NCBI GenBank assembly: GCA_035352555.1
Contig: DAOPXW010000052.1
Span: 1-13,051 of the forward strand
From: UBA2922 sp035352555
GTDB taxonomy: Bacteria; Bacillota; Clostridia; Oscillospirales; Oscillospiraceae
DNA: 13,051 nucleotides
Direction of reading: 5' to 3'
Below are positions 1 to 6,376 of this stretch, piece after piece. Below the pieces are notes generated by a model that saw only the letters and a list, made by a program, of their open reading frames with translations, made no database searches and was not told the origin of the DNA. Position numbers and translations under genes: made by a program. Numbering within the stretch: position 1 is the first letter of the stretch; the number at the start of each line of letters is the position of its first letter.

Positions 1-1146
1 GACCACGCCGTCCTTCTGGTGGTTCCTACGCGGGGTCTCGCGCTTGGGGATGGTATCGTAGATTTCCAGCTGGGTGCGGCAGGTGGTCTCGGTGGAAAAT
101 TCCGCCGCGCCTTTTTCATAGATGGCCTGGCCCATTCTTTTCCGCAGCTCGCCGTCGGAGGCCAGGGCGATCAGCGCCTCGCCCAGCGCGGCGGCGTCCC
201 CGGGCTCGAACAGAAGGCCCGTCTCGCCCTGGCGCACCAGCATGGGCACGCCGCCCACGGCGGAGCTCACGGTGGGCAGATGGGCCCGGGCGCCCTCGGT
301 GATGGCGTAGGGAAAGGTCTCCGAAAGGCTGGTGAGGGTGTTGATGTCCAGCGCGCCGTAAAACCGGGGCATATCCTTGACCCAGCCGGCAAAGAATACC
401 TTCTCCGCCACGCCCAGCGTCCCGGCCAGTGCCTTGAGCGTCTCCCTCTCCATGCCGTCGCCCGCGATCATCAGCCGCAGCCCGAGGCATTGGTCCGCCG
501 CCCGGGCAAAGCCGCGGATGAGAGTGCCCACGTCTTTCACGGGGTCCAGGCGGGCCGCGATGCCCGCGATGACGGCGTCCGTGGGGAAAGGGCAGCCGAT
601 GTCGGCGAAATAGGCCGCCCGGTCGGTTTTGGCCGGGCTCAGGCTGAAGTCGATGCCGTTATAGATGGCAAACAGCCGGTTGGGTCGAAAGCCCCGGTTG
701 ATGAGGGTGCGGCGCATCTCATCGGACACGCATACCCGGTAATCCAGCCGATGCAAGGCCCAGGCGTTCACCCGGCCATAGGTCATGGCCGCGCCGGGGC
801 GGCCCATATAATCCAGTCGGTAATCGCTGTGGACGGTGCTGATCACGGGCAGTCCGCAGCTGCGGCGAATGATGGAGCCGATGAGGTTGGCCCGGGAGCC
901 GTGGCAGTGGATCAGGTCGTAATCGCCGTTCTTTACCATCTCCCGCACCCGGTGGACGCTGTCCGCAAAGCTGCCGTCGAACACGGTCAGGGGGATGCCC
1001 AGCGCCTGAGCCTCCTGGGAAAAGGGGCCGGACAGGAAACACACCAGATCGGCCGTGATGGATTTATTCAATTCCGTTAGCAGGGACAGGACATGGGTCT
1101 TTGCGCCGCCGCTGTCGCCGCCGCTGATGAGATGGATAACTTTCAA
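1..1146 (-). CDS. GT4-family glycosyltransferase, C-terminus cut by window edge
   Basis: This is a cytoplasmic or membrane-associated glycosyltransferase of the GT-B fold (GT4 family) that transfers a sugar from a nucleotide-sugar donor, probably in cell-surface polysaccharide synthesis. The frame is open for 382 codons and runs off position 1. The N-terminus reads KVIHLISGGDSGGAKTHVL, the glycine-rich acceptor-side start typical of GT4 enzymes. The donor half contains IAGDGMERE, FFAGWVKDMP and an EX7E motif (SETFPYAITEG), followed by GGVPMLVRQGETGLLF. The start is TTG at 1146-1144; no ATG or GTG fits, and GGAGG lies 5 nt upstream. A typical family length is 370-400 residues, so little is missing. 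It is divergent from the phosphatase operon. The family call is firm; donor and acceptor cannot be read from sequence. Confidence 0.9.
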   Translation of the reverse strand, partial: MKVIHLISGGDSGGAKTHVLSLLTELNKSITADLVCFLSGPFSQEAQALGIPLTVFDGSFADSVHRVREMVKNGDYDLIHCHGSRANLIGSIIRRSCGLPVISTVHSDYRLDYMGRPGAAMTYGRVNAWALHRLDYRVCVSDEMRRTLINRGFRPNRLFAIYNGIDFSLSPAKTDRAAYFADIGCPFPTDAVIAGIAARLDPVKDVGTLIRGFARAADQCLGLRLMIAGDGMERETLKALAGTLGVAEKVFFAGWVKDMPRFYGALDINTLTSLSETFPYAITEGARAHLPTVSSAVGGVPMLVRQGETGLLFEPGDAAALGEALIALASDGELRKRMGQAIYEKGAAEFSTETTCRTQLEIYDTIPKRETPRRNHQKDGVV

Positions 1147-1200
1147 GGCTGCCTCCGCGTTTTTTTTGGATACTCAAGATATTGTATTTTGCGACAAAGT

Positions 1201-1230
1201 ATTATATCATTATTCCATTATAATGGTCAA
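1201..1230 (-). promoter_or_regulatory. Sigma-A-type promoter for the glycosyltransferase gene
   Basis: On the minus strand TTGACC (1230-1225) is followed after an 18-bp spacer by a perfect TATAAT (1206-1201). This gives a leader of roughly 50 nt before the TTG start. The surrounding DNA is much more AT-rich than the flanking genes. Confidence 0.7.
1215..1226. promoter_or_regulatory. Perfect 12-bp palindrome CCATTATAATGG in the divergent promoter region
   Basis: CCATTATAATGG is fully self-complementary. It lies between the minus-strand -35 and -10 and overlaps the first two bases of that -35. It also carries a TATAAT on the plus strand (1219-1224), placed about 7 bp before a plausible start for the rightward operon, although no good plus-strand -35 is visible at the right distance. 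It could be an operator controlling both directions or simply the -10 of the rightward promoter. The role is inferred. Confidence 0.4.
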
Positions 1231-1248
1231 TATATTGGAGGACCCCGC

Positions 1249-2391
1249 ATGACAAATATTTATCTCATCCGCCACGGCGAGGCCGAGGGCAATCTGTACC
1301 GGCTGTGGCAGGGACATTGGGACGGGCGCATCACGCCCATGGGCTGCCGGCAGATCGACGCGCTGGCCGAGCGGTTCAAATCCATCCCCATCGACGCGCT
1401 GTATTCCAGCGACCTGCGCCGGGCGATCACCACCGCCGGGGCGATTACCAAATATCACAAGCTCCCGCTGCATACCACCAAGCGCCTGCGGGAGATCAAC
1501 TGCGGCCCGTGGGAGGGGATGCCCTTCGGCAATGTGGAGCGCCTCTATCCCGTGGAAATGGGCTATTTCAACAACGACCCGGATCAATGGCACGTGGCGG
1601 GGGCGGAGACCTTTGCCCAGTGCCGCGCCCGCATACTCAGCGTGCTCACGGATATCGCCCGGGAGCATGACGGCCAGACCGTGGCCGTGATCTGTCACGG
1701 CATGGCCATCCGCACCATCCTGTCCTATTTTCTGGGCATCCGCTCCGAGGATATCCGCAGCCTCCCCCACGGGGACAACACCAGCGTCTCCCTGCTGAAG
1801 TACGATGGGGAGAAGTTCGCGGTGGAATACTACAACGACAACTCCCACCTGCCCACGGCCATCAGCACCTTTGCCAAGCAGACCTGGTGGAAGGAGGCGA
1901 GCGGCACGGACCGCTTCAACCTGCGGGATGAGCCGCTGGACCCCCGGCGGGACGCCCAGCTCTACGCCGACTGCTATGCCGACGCCTGGATAGCTTCCCA
2001 CGGGACCGAGACGGGCTTCGTCTCCTCCCCCTACCTCACCGGCGCGCTGGAGCATTACCGGCTGGACCCCGAGGCTGTGCGCAAGATTTACAGCGGGGAC
2101 GATTTTGCCGGCGTGCTGGATCTGGATACCGAGCGCGGCCGCCACGCGGGCTACGGCTGGATCTCGCTGCTGTATCTGCGCCCGGAATTCCGGGGCCAGA
2201 ACCTGGGCGTCCAGCTGCTGGGCCGGGCCGTGTGCCACTATGAAAGCCAGGGCCGCACCGCCCTGCGGCTGCACGTCTCCGCCGACAACAAGGCGGGGCT
2301 GGCGTTCTATGGGAAAAACGGCTTCACAAAGCTCGACGTGGAGCCCGGCATGATCGCCGATCTCATTCTGATGGAAAAGAGTCTTGCCTGA
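1249..2391 (+). CDS. Histidine phosphatase / GNAT acetyltransferase fusion protein
   Basis: This 380-residue cytoplasmic protein joins two enzymes. Residues 1 to about 200 form a histidine-phosphatase (phosphoglycerate-mutase-like) domain: catalytic His9 in LIRHGEAEGN, Arg58 in YSSDLRRA, acidic Glu82 and second His150 in VICHGM are all present. Residues 230-380 form a GNAT N-acetyltransferase domain, with the acetyl-CoA loop RGQNLG at 315-320 and the NKAGLAFYGKNGF motif near the end. The start at 1249 follows GGAGG with a 7-nt gap; an in-frame ATG at 1093 would overlap the divergent gene and lacks support. It is the first gene of a three-gene operon and is immediately followed by the metallophosphoesterase. 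Both activities look intact. Substrates are unknown; small phosphorylated metabolites are the usual targets of the first family. Confidence 0.9.
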   Translation: MTNIYLIRHGEAEGNLYRLWQGHWDGRITPMGCRQIDALAERFKSIPIDALYSSDLRRAITTAGAITKYHKLPLHTTKRLREINCGPWEGMPFGNVERLYPVEMGYFNNDPDQWHVAGAETFAQCRARILSVLTDIAREHDGQTVAVICHGMAIRTILSYFLGIRSEDIRSLPHGDNTSVSLLKYDGEKFAVEYYNDNSHLPTAISTFAKQTWWKEASGTDRFNLRDEPLDPRRDAQLYADCYADAWIASHGTETGFVSSPYLTGALEHYRLDPEAVRKIYSGDDFAGVLDLDTERGRHAGYGWISLLYLRPEFRGQNLGVQLLGRAVCHYESQGRTALRLHVSADNKAGLAFYGKNGFTKLDVEPGMIADLILMEKSLA

Positions 2392-3498
2392 ATGTTCACC
2401 TGGGAACACAATCTGATGATCCGCCGCCCGGAACTCCGGCCCGGCCAGCGGATCATTGCCGTGTCCGATATCCACGGCAACCTGTCCTATTTCCGGGGCC
2501 TGCTGGAAAAGGTGGGCTTCGGCGGGGACGATGCGCTGGTGGTGGTGGGCGACTTTCTGGAGAAGGGGCCGGACAGTCTGGGCACCCTGCGGGCGCTGAT
2601 GGCGCTGTGCCGGGGCGGCAACGTCTATCCCCTGTGCGGCAATTGCGACTGCTGGGCCGACGTTATCGACAACGCCGGGCCCGAGGGCTATCAAAGGCTG
2701 CTGCGCTATATGCTCTATACCCGTTACGGCCTCTTTTACGAGATGTTCCTGCGTGAGGGGATTCCCCTCGGGGAGGACACGGACATGGCGGCCGCCATCG
2801 CGCTGCTCCGCCCCCGCTACGCCGCGGAATGGGACTTCCTGCGCGCCCTGCCCACCGCGGTGGAGACGCCGCACTATCTGTTCGTCCACGGCGGTGTCCG
2901 CCCGGACATCCCCTTCGATCAGCAGCGCAGCGGCGAGTGCATGAAGCTGGACAATTTCCGCAGCCACGGCTGGCGTTTTCCCAAATGGATCATTGTAGGC
3001 CACTGGCCGGTCACCCTGTATCTGGAGGATCACGTCTGCGCCAGCCCCATCATCGACCGGCCGGAAAAGACTATCAGCATCGACGGCGGCTGTGTGCTGA
3101 AGGACGACGGGCAGCTCAACGCCCTGATCATTCCTTCCGAGGGCAGTGAGGACTTCCGGACCGTCTATTACGACTCCTTTCCCCTCCGCACCGCGAAGAC
3201 CGCCCAGGCCCCCTCGGCAAGGTCCTATTACATCCGCTGGGGCGACAATGCGGTGGAGGTGCTGTCGCGGGGCGGGGAATTTTCCCGCTGCCGCCATCTT
3301 CGTACCGGCTACGAGATGGACATTCTCACCCGATACCTCGCCGCGGGCGGCGACGGCGTCACCCGCGCCAACGACTGTTCCGACTACGAGCTGGCCGTCC
3401 GCCCGGGGGACGCGCTGGGGATCATCGAAACCACGTCCCGGGGCTATTACGTCAAAAACAACGGTACCAGCGGCTGGTATCACGGGGAGCTTGAATGA
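2392..3498 (+). CDS. Metallophosphoesterase with SH3-like C-terminal domain
   Basis: This is a 368-residue calcineurin-type phosphoesterase, dependent on a two-metal centre. The motifs run in order: SDIHGN (25-30), GDFLEKGP (53-60), GNCD (83-86), FVHGG (164-168) and GHWP (203-206), so all metal-ligand blocks are present. GNCD instead of GNHE/D is also normal in YfcE-like members. The catalytic core ends near residue 250. The last 90 residues include GDALGIIETTSRGYYVKNNG and GWYHGELE, which resemble a bacterial SH3 domain. ATG 2392 begins directly after the preceding TGA with only a weak ribosome binding site, suggesting translational coupling. ATG 2416 (residue 9) is a possible alternative start. 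No signal peptide is visible, so it probably acts in the cytoplasm. Protein phosphatase, nucleotide hydrolase or other roles cannot be separated. Confidence 0.88.
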   Translation: MFTWEHNLMIRRPELRPGQRIIAVSDIHGNLSYFRGLLEKVGFGGDDALVVVGDFLEKGPDSLGTLRALMALCRGGNVYPLCGNCDCWADVIDNAGPEGYQRLLRYMLYTRYGLFYEMFLREGIPLGEDTDMAAAIALLRPRYAAEWDFLRALPTAVETPHYLFVHGGVRPDIPFDQQRSGECMKLDNFRSHGWRFPKWIIVGHWPVTLYLEDHVCASPIIDRPEKTISIDGGCVLKDDGQLNALIIPSEGSEDFRTVYYDSFPLRTAKTAQAPSARSYYIRWGDNAVEVLSRGGEFSRCRHLRTGYEMDILTRYLAAGGDGVTRANDCSDYELAVRPGDALGIIETTSRGYYVKNNGTSGWYHGELE

Positions 3499-5459
3499 AC
3501 GAAACGACCGACTTTTTGCCCGTCTCCCAGGAGGATATGCACCGGCGCGGCTGGTGGTGGTATGATTTTCTGCTGGTCACGGGCGACGCCTATGTGGATC
3601 ACCCCAGCTTCGGCCCCGCCGTCATCGGGCGGGTGCTGGAGGCCGAAGGCTGCCGCGTGGCCATACTGGCCCAGCCGGACTGGCACAGCGCCGCCGCCTT
3701 CGCCGCCATGGGCCGGCCGCGGTACGGCGTGATGATCGGCGCGGGCAACCTCGATTCCATGGTGGCCCACTACACCGCCGCGAAGAAGCACCGCTCCGAG
3801 GACTTTTATTCCCCCGGCAAAAAGGCGGGGCTCCGCCCCGACCGGGCCACCATCGTCTACGCCAACCGCGCCCGGGAAGCGTTTCCCGGCCTGCCGGTGG
3901 TCATCGGCGGGCTGGAGGCCAGTCTCCGCCGCTTCGCCCACTACGACTACTGGGAGGACAAGGTCCGCCGCTGCATCCTGATGGATTCTGGCGCGGACAT
4001 TCTGGTCTATGGCATGGGCGAGACCGCCACCCGCGCCATCGCGGCGGCGCTGAAAAGGAAAACGCCCGTGTCGGAGCTCACCGATATCCGGGGCACGGCC
4101 TTTCTGGCCGACGGGCCGGAGGCCTGCCGTTTTGACGCCGTGACCCTCCCCTCCTATGCCGCCGTCGCCTCGGACAAGCGCGCCTATGCCGACGCCACCC
4201 GCGTGGAATACGCCGAGCACGACCCCATCCGGGGCCGGGCGCTGATCCAGCCCCATGACGGCAAGGTTCTCATCGTCAACCCGCCCGCCATGCCGCTGAA
4301 ATCGGCGGAGCTGGACGCCGTGGCGGAGCTGCCCTATACCAGGTGGTACCACCCCATGTACGACGCGCTGGGGGGCGTCCCGGCGATTGAGGAGGTCCGT
4401 TTTTCCGTCATCCACAACCGCGGCTGCTTCGGCGGGTGCAATTTCTGCGCGCTGGCCTTCCACCAGGGCCGCATGGTCACGGCCCGCTCTCAGGAGAGCG
4501 TGGTGCGGGAGGTCGAGGCGCTGACGAAGCTGCCGGACTTCAAGGGCTACATTACGGACGTGGGCGGCCCCTCGGCCAATTTCAGTCACCCCTCCTGCAA
4601 AAAGCAGCTGAAATACGGTATGTGCCCCGACAGGCGCTGTCTCGCGCCGGAGCCCTGTCCCAATCTGGACGCCGACCATTCGGAATATCTGGCGCTGCTG
4701 CGGCGGCTGCGGACCATTCCCGGCGTGAAAAAGGTCTTCGTCCGCTCCGGCATCCGCTACGACTATATGCTGGAGGACAAGAGCGACGCCTTTTTCCGGG
4801 AGCTGGTGGAATACCACATCTCCGGCCAGCTGAAGGTCGCGCCGGAGCACTGCATCGATTCCGTGCTGGATTATATGGGCAAGCCCCACATCGGGGTGTA
4901 TGAGAAGTTCATGGACCAGTACCGCCACATGAACGAGCGCTGTTCCAAGGAGCAGTATATCGTGCCCTACCTCATGTCCTCCCATCCGGGCAGCACCCTG
5001 GGGGACGCCGTGGCGCTGGCGGAATTTCTCAGCAAAAAGGGCCGCCAGCCCGAGCAGGTGCAGGACTTCTACCCCACCCCGGGGACCATCTCCACCTGTA
5101 TGTACCACACCGGGCTGGACCCCGAGACCCTGCGTCCCGTCTATGTGGCCGTCACGCCCCGCGAAAAGGAGATGCAGCGCGCTCTGCTGCAGTGGAAGAA
5201 CCCCGCCAAGCGCCGTCTGGTGCTGGAAGCCCTGAGGGAGGCCGGGCGGGAGGATCTCATCGGCTACGGCAAGGGCTGTCTCATCCGGCCCGACCGCCCC
5301 GCCGCGAAGCCCGGGCAGGGGCCCGCGGCCGGAAAGCCCGGGAGGCAAGCCGAACCGGCAAAACCGCCCGTGAAAAGACCCGAAAAGCCCAAACGCAAGG
5401 AGGGCTGGGCCAGGCCAAAGCCCAAAAAGAACGCCCGGCCTGCCGAAAAAAAGAAATAG
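3495..5459 (+). CDS. ygiQ: YgiQ-family radical SAM protein
   Basis: This is a 654-residue radical S-adenosylmethionine enzyme of the YgiQ family, whose reaction is not established. The family start is clear (RRGWWWYDFLLVTGDAYVDH) and is followed by a B12-binding-like alpha/beta region. The 4Fe-4S site is CFGGCNFC with Cys311, Cys315 and Cys318. The C-terminal DUF3362-like part includes QDFYPTPGTISTCMYHTG and the MQRALLQWKNP stretch. After about residue 590 comes a roughly 55-residue tail very rich in Lys, Pro, Arg and Ala, which is probably disordered and possibly nucleic-acid binding. The ATG overlaps the previous gene by 4 bp (ATGA), with GGGGAG 5 nt upstream, so it is translationally coupled. 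It is the last gene of the operon. The family call is very secure; the function is not. Confidence 0.95.
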   Translation: MNETTDFLPVSQEDMHRRGWWWYDFLLVTGDAYVDHPSFGPAVIGRVLEAEGCRVAILAQPDWHSAAAFAAMGRPRYGVMIGAGNLDSMVAHYTAAKKHRSEDFYSPGKKAGLRPDRATIVYANRAREAFPGLPVVIGGLEASLRRFAHYDYWEDKVRRCILMDSGADILVYGMGETATRAIAAALKRKTPVSELTDIRGTAFLADGPEACRFDAVTLPSYAAVASDKRAYADATRVEYAEHDPIRGRALIQPHDGKVLIVNPPAMPLKSAELDAVAELPYTRWYHPMYDALGGVPAIEEVRFSVIHNRGCFGGCNFCALAFHQGRMVTARSQESVVREVEALTKLPDFKGYITDVGGPSANFSHPSCKKQLKYGMCPDRRCLAPEPCPNLDADHSEYLALLRRLRTIPGVKKVFVRSGIRYDYMLEDKSDAFFRELVEYHISGQLKVAPEHCIDSVLDYMGKPHIGVYEKFMDQYRHMNERCSKEQYIVPYLMSSHPGSTLGDAVALAEFLSKKGRQPEQVQDFYPTPGTISTCMYHTGLDPETLRPVYVAVTPREKEMQRALLQWKNPAKRRLVLEALREAGREDLIGYGKGCLIRPDRPAAKPGQGPAAGKPGRQAEPAKPPVKRPEKPKRKEGWARPKPKKNARPAEKKK

Positions 5460-5520
5460 CGTTTGCACCAGATTCAAACTTTATTGAATTCGAGCGCGTT
5501 TTGCTCTCCACCGGGCGGGA

Positions 5521-5560
5521 ACCGCGAAGCATGCACAGGATGGTCCCCCCTTTTCGCGGT
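5521..5560 (+). terminator. Weak hairpin downstream of ygiQ
   Basis: ACCGCGAA (5521-5528) and TTCGCGGT (5553-5560) form an 8-bp stem around a 24-nt loop and are followed by CATTTTG. The long loop and short U tract make this a poor intrinsic terminator. It might instead be a processing or attenuation structure between ygiQ and the DUF1294 gene. The rest of 5460-5601 shows no convincing promoter. Confidence 0.3.
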
Positions 5561-5601
5561 CATTTTGTGCCCTGCGCGCTGTGAAAGGAACGGTCATAAC
5601 T

Positions 5602-5877
5602 ATGGATAAGTATCTGAATGTGCTCTGGATCTATCTGGCCGTGGTGAACTGCCTGCTGTTCATTCTCATGGGCGTGGACAAGTACAAGGCCATCAGGGGG
5701 GCGCGGCGCATCCCGGAGGCCACCCTGTTTCTGGCGGCGCTTCTGGGCGGCGGGCTGGGCGGCACCTTCGGGATGTTCTCCTTCCGCCACAAGACCAGGC
5801 ACCTGAAATTCGAGCTGGGCTTTCCGCTGATTACCCTGGCGCAGTGGGCGCTGATCGTCTGGCTGCTGAAGCAATAA
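5602..5877 (+). CDS. DUF1294-family small membrane protein
   Basis: This 91-residue integral membrane protein has unknown function. It fits DUF1294 along its whole length: an N-terminal membrane segment (YLNVLWIYLAVVNCLLFILM), the family signature MGVDKYKAIRGARRIPEATL, a glycine-rich LLGGGLGGTFGMFSFRHKT and a C-terminal hydrophobic helix ending in LLKQ. ATG 5602 is preferred over in-frame GTG 5581 because AAAGGA (5584-5589) lies upstream of the ATG, while the GTG has no ribosome binding site. The spacing of 12 nt is long, so expression may be modest. The gene follows ygiQ in the same direction after 142 bp and could be read through from it. A shared hairpin terminator lies 4 bp after its stop. 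Confidence 0.85.
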   Translation: MDKYLNVLWIYLAVVNCLLFILMGVDKYKAIRGARRIPEATLFLAALLGGGLGGTFGMFSFRHKTRHLKFELGFPLITLAQWALIVWLLKQ

Positions 5878-5881
5878 GTAA

Positions 5882-5910
5882 AAAGCTCCGCCCTCAAAGG
5901 GCGGAGCTTT
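5882..5910. terminator. Bidirectional hairpin terminator between convergent small genes
   Basis: A perfect 13-bp stem, AAAGCTCCGCCCT (5882-5894) with AGGGCGGAGCTTT (5898-5910), closes a 3-nt loop. It lies between the convergent DUF1294 and DUF378 genes. On the minus strand the stem runs into TTTTT, making it the better terminator for the DUF378 gene. On the plus strand the U tract is only three bases. Confidence 0.85.
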
Positions 5911-5918
5911 GATGCGTC

Positions 5919-6134
5919 TCAGTCGCCGTTATCCACGGCGGAATCCCGCCGGAACAGCAGGGAGATGCACCAGATGGACGCCAGACCCACCAGAGTATAG
6001 ATCACTCTGCTCACCACGGCGGTCTGCCCGCCGCAGATATAGGCCACCAGGTCGAAGCGGAAAAGGCCCACCAGACCCCAGTTCAGACCGCCGATAATGG
6101 AAAGCGTCAGCGCGATGCGGTCCATGATCATCAT
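5919..6134 (-). CDS. DUF378-family small membrane protein (YuzA-like)
   Basis: This is a small membrane protein of about 71 residues and unknown function. The DUF378 signature is clear: DRIALTLSIIGGLNWGLVGL followed by FDLVAYICGG, then a second membrane helix (VSRVIYTLVGLASIWCISLLF) and a short charged tail. The start is placed at ATG 6134, with AAAGGAG (6144-6150) 9 nt upstream. In-frame ATGs at 6131 and 6125 are alternatives. The longer frame from 6173 lies upstream of the ribosome binding site and is not family-like. The gene is monocistronic, convergent with the DUF1294 gene and divergent from noc. TATGAT is visible upstream on the minus strand as a possible -10, but without a good -35. 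Confidence 0.85.
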   Translation of the reverse strand: MMIMDRIALTLSIIGGLNWGLVGLFRFDLVAYICGGQTAVVSRVIYTLVGLASIWCISLLFRRDSAVDNGD

Positions 6135-6224
6135 GTTTTCATGCTCCTTTACAATAGTCTGCCGTGCTATCATACCCGATTTCGCAAAAAATATGCCTTC
6201 GACAAAACTAGTGCCCTTTCGCTC

Positions 6225-6253
6225 TTTACAATCGGACGGGCCCGGTATATGCT
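6225..6253 (+). promoter_or_regulatory. Possible promoter for a short RNA ending at the 6321-6355 terminator
   Basis: TTTACA (6225-6230), a 17-bp spacer and TATGCT (6248-6253) form a moderate sigma-A-like promoter. It would start a transcript near 6260 and give an RNA of about 95 nt ending at the terminator. The -10 matches only four of six consensus bases, so this is tentative. Confidence 0.3.
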
Positions 6254-6320
6254 CTACTCACAGCTTATCCAATGGTTCCTCGGAACCCGGCTCATATCTT
6301 TATCCCACAACCCTGTCTTT

Positions 6321-6355
6321 GGCAGACTGATTTTTTCAGTCTGCCGCTTTTTTTT
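6321..6355 (+). terminator. Strong Rho-independent terminator upstream of noc
   Basis: GGCAGACTGA (6321-6330) and TCAGTCTGCC (6336-6345) make a perfect 10-bp stem with a 5-nt U loop. It is followed by GC and eight consecutive T residues (6348-6355). The minus strand lacks a T tract, so it works rightward only. It lies 84 bp before noc with no gene ending in front of it, so it ends either a small RNA or an attenuated noc leader. Confidence 0.8.
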
Positions 6356-6356
6356 G

Positions 6357-6370
6357 ATTTCCCGGACACG
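6357..6370. promoter_or_regulatory. Half-site resembling a Noc binding site (NBS)
   Basis: ATTTCCCGG at 6357-6365 equals the left half and centre of the Bacillus Noc site ATTTCCCGGGAAAT, but the right half (ACACG) does not match; overall 10 of 14 positions agree. Its place 74 bp before the gene for a Noc-like protein makes autoregulation conceivable. A chance match is quite possible. Confidence 0.2.
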
Positions 6371-6376
6371 CTTCGC

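Larger units (their letters stand above)
6147..6355 (+). ncRNA. Candidate structured RNA or terminator/antiterminator leader upstream of noc
   Basis: The 304-bp gap between the DUF378 start and noc contains a real terminator at its centre, with no gene in front of it on that strand. AGTCTGCCG occurs at 6156-6164 and again as the 3' terminator arm (6338-6346). GGCAGACT (6321-6328) can therefore pair with either copy, which is the mutually exclusive geometry of a riboswitch or attenuator. CTTTACAAT is repeated at 6147-6155 and 6224-6232. Smaller possible helices are CCGAT/ATCGG (6176-6180 with 6231-6235), ATACC/GGTAT (6172-6176 with 6244-6248; these two share C6176 and cannot both form fully) and GGTTC/GAACC around 6275-6288. 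No known riboswitch class was recognised, and no clear promoter upstream of 6156 was found. A short RNA beginning near 6260 is an alternative. Confidence 0.35.

Noticed and set aside
19..1080. 353-codon plus-strand open frame at the left end
   Set aside because: It is the complement of the GT4 glycosyltransferase, whose EX7E and N-terminal motifs are unambiguous on the minus strand.
2638..2649. GNCD in the metallophosphoesterase as a lost catalytic histidine (GNHE/D expected)
   Set aside because: GNCD is the normal form in YfcE-like phosphoesterases, so the change alone does not indicate an inactive enzyme.
1210..3483. 757-codon open frame on the minus strand opposite the phosphatase genes
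   Set aside because: It is antisense to two genes with clear catalytic motifs. Its translation is rich in Gly, Ala, Val and His without domain signatures, as expected for the complement of GC-rich coding DNA.
3480..5477. 665-codon open frame on the minus strand opposite ygiQ
   Set aside because: It mirrors the YgiQ gene almost exactly and shows no motif, ribosome binding site or family similarity.
5581..5601. GTG at 5581 as the start of the DUF1294 gene
   Set aside because: No ribosome binding site precedes it. The extra seven residues contain AAAGGA, which serves the ATG at 5602, and family members start at the latter position.
6147..6355. 6S RNA, SRP RNA, tmRNA or RNase P RNA in the noc upstream region
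   Set aside because: No conserved signature of SRP RNA, tmRNA or RNase P was found, and a long 6S-type hairpin with central bubble could not be built by eye beyond the 8-bp closing pair. 6S RNA is not fully excluded without a covariance search.
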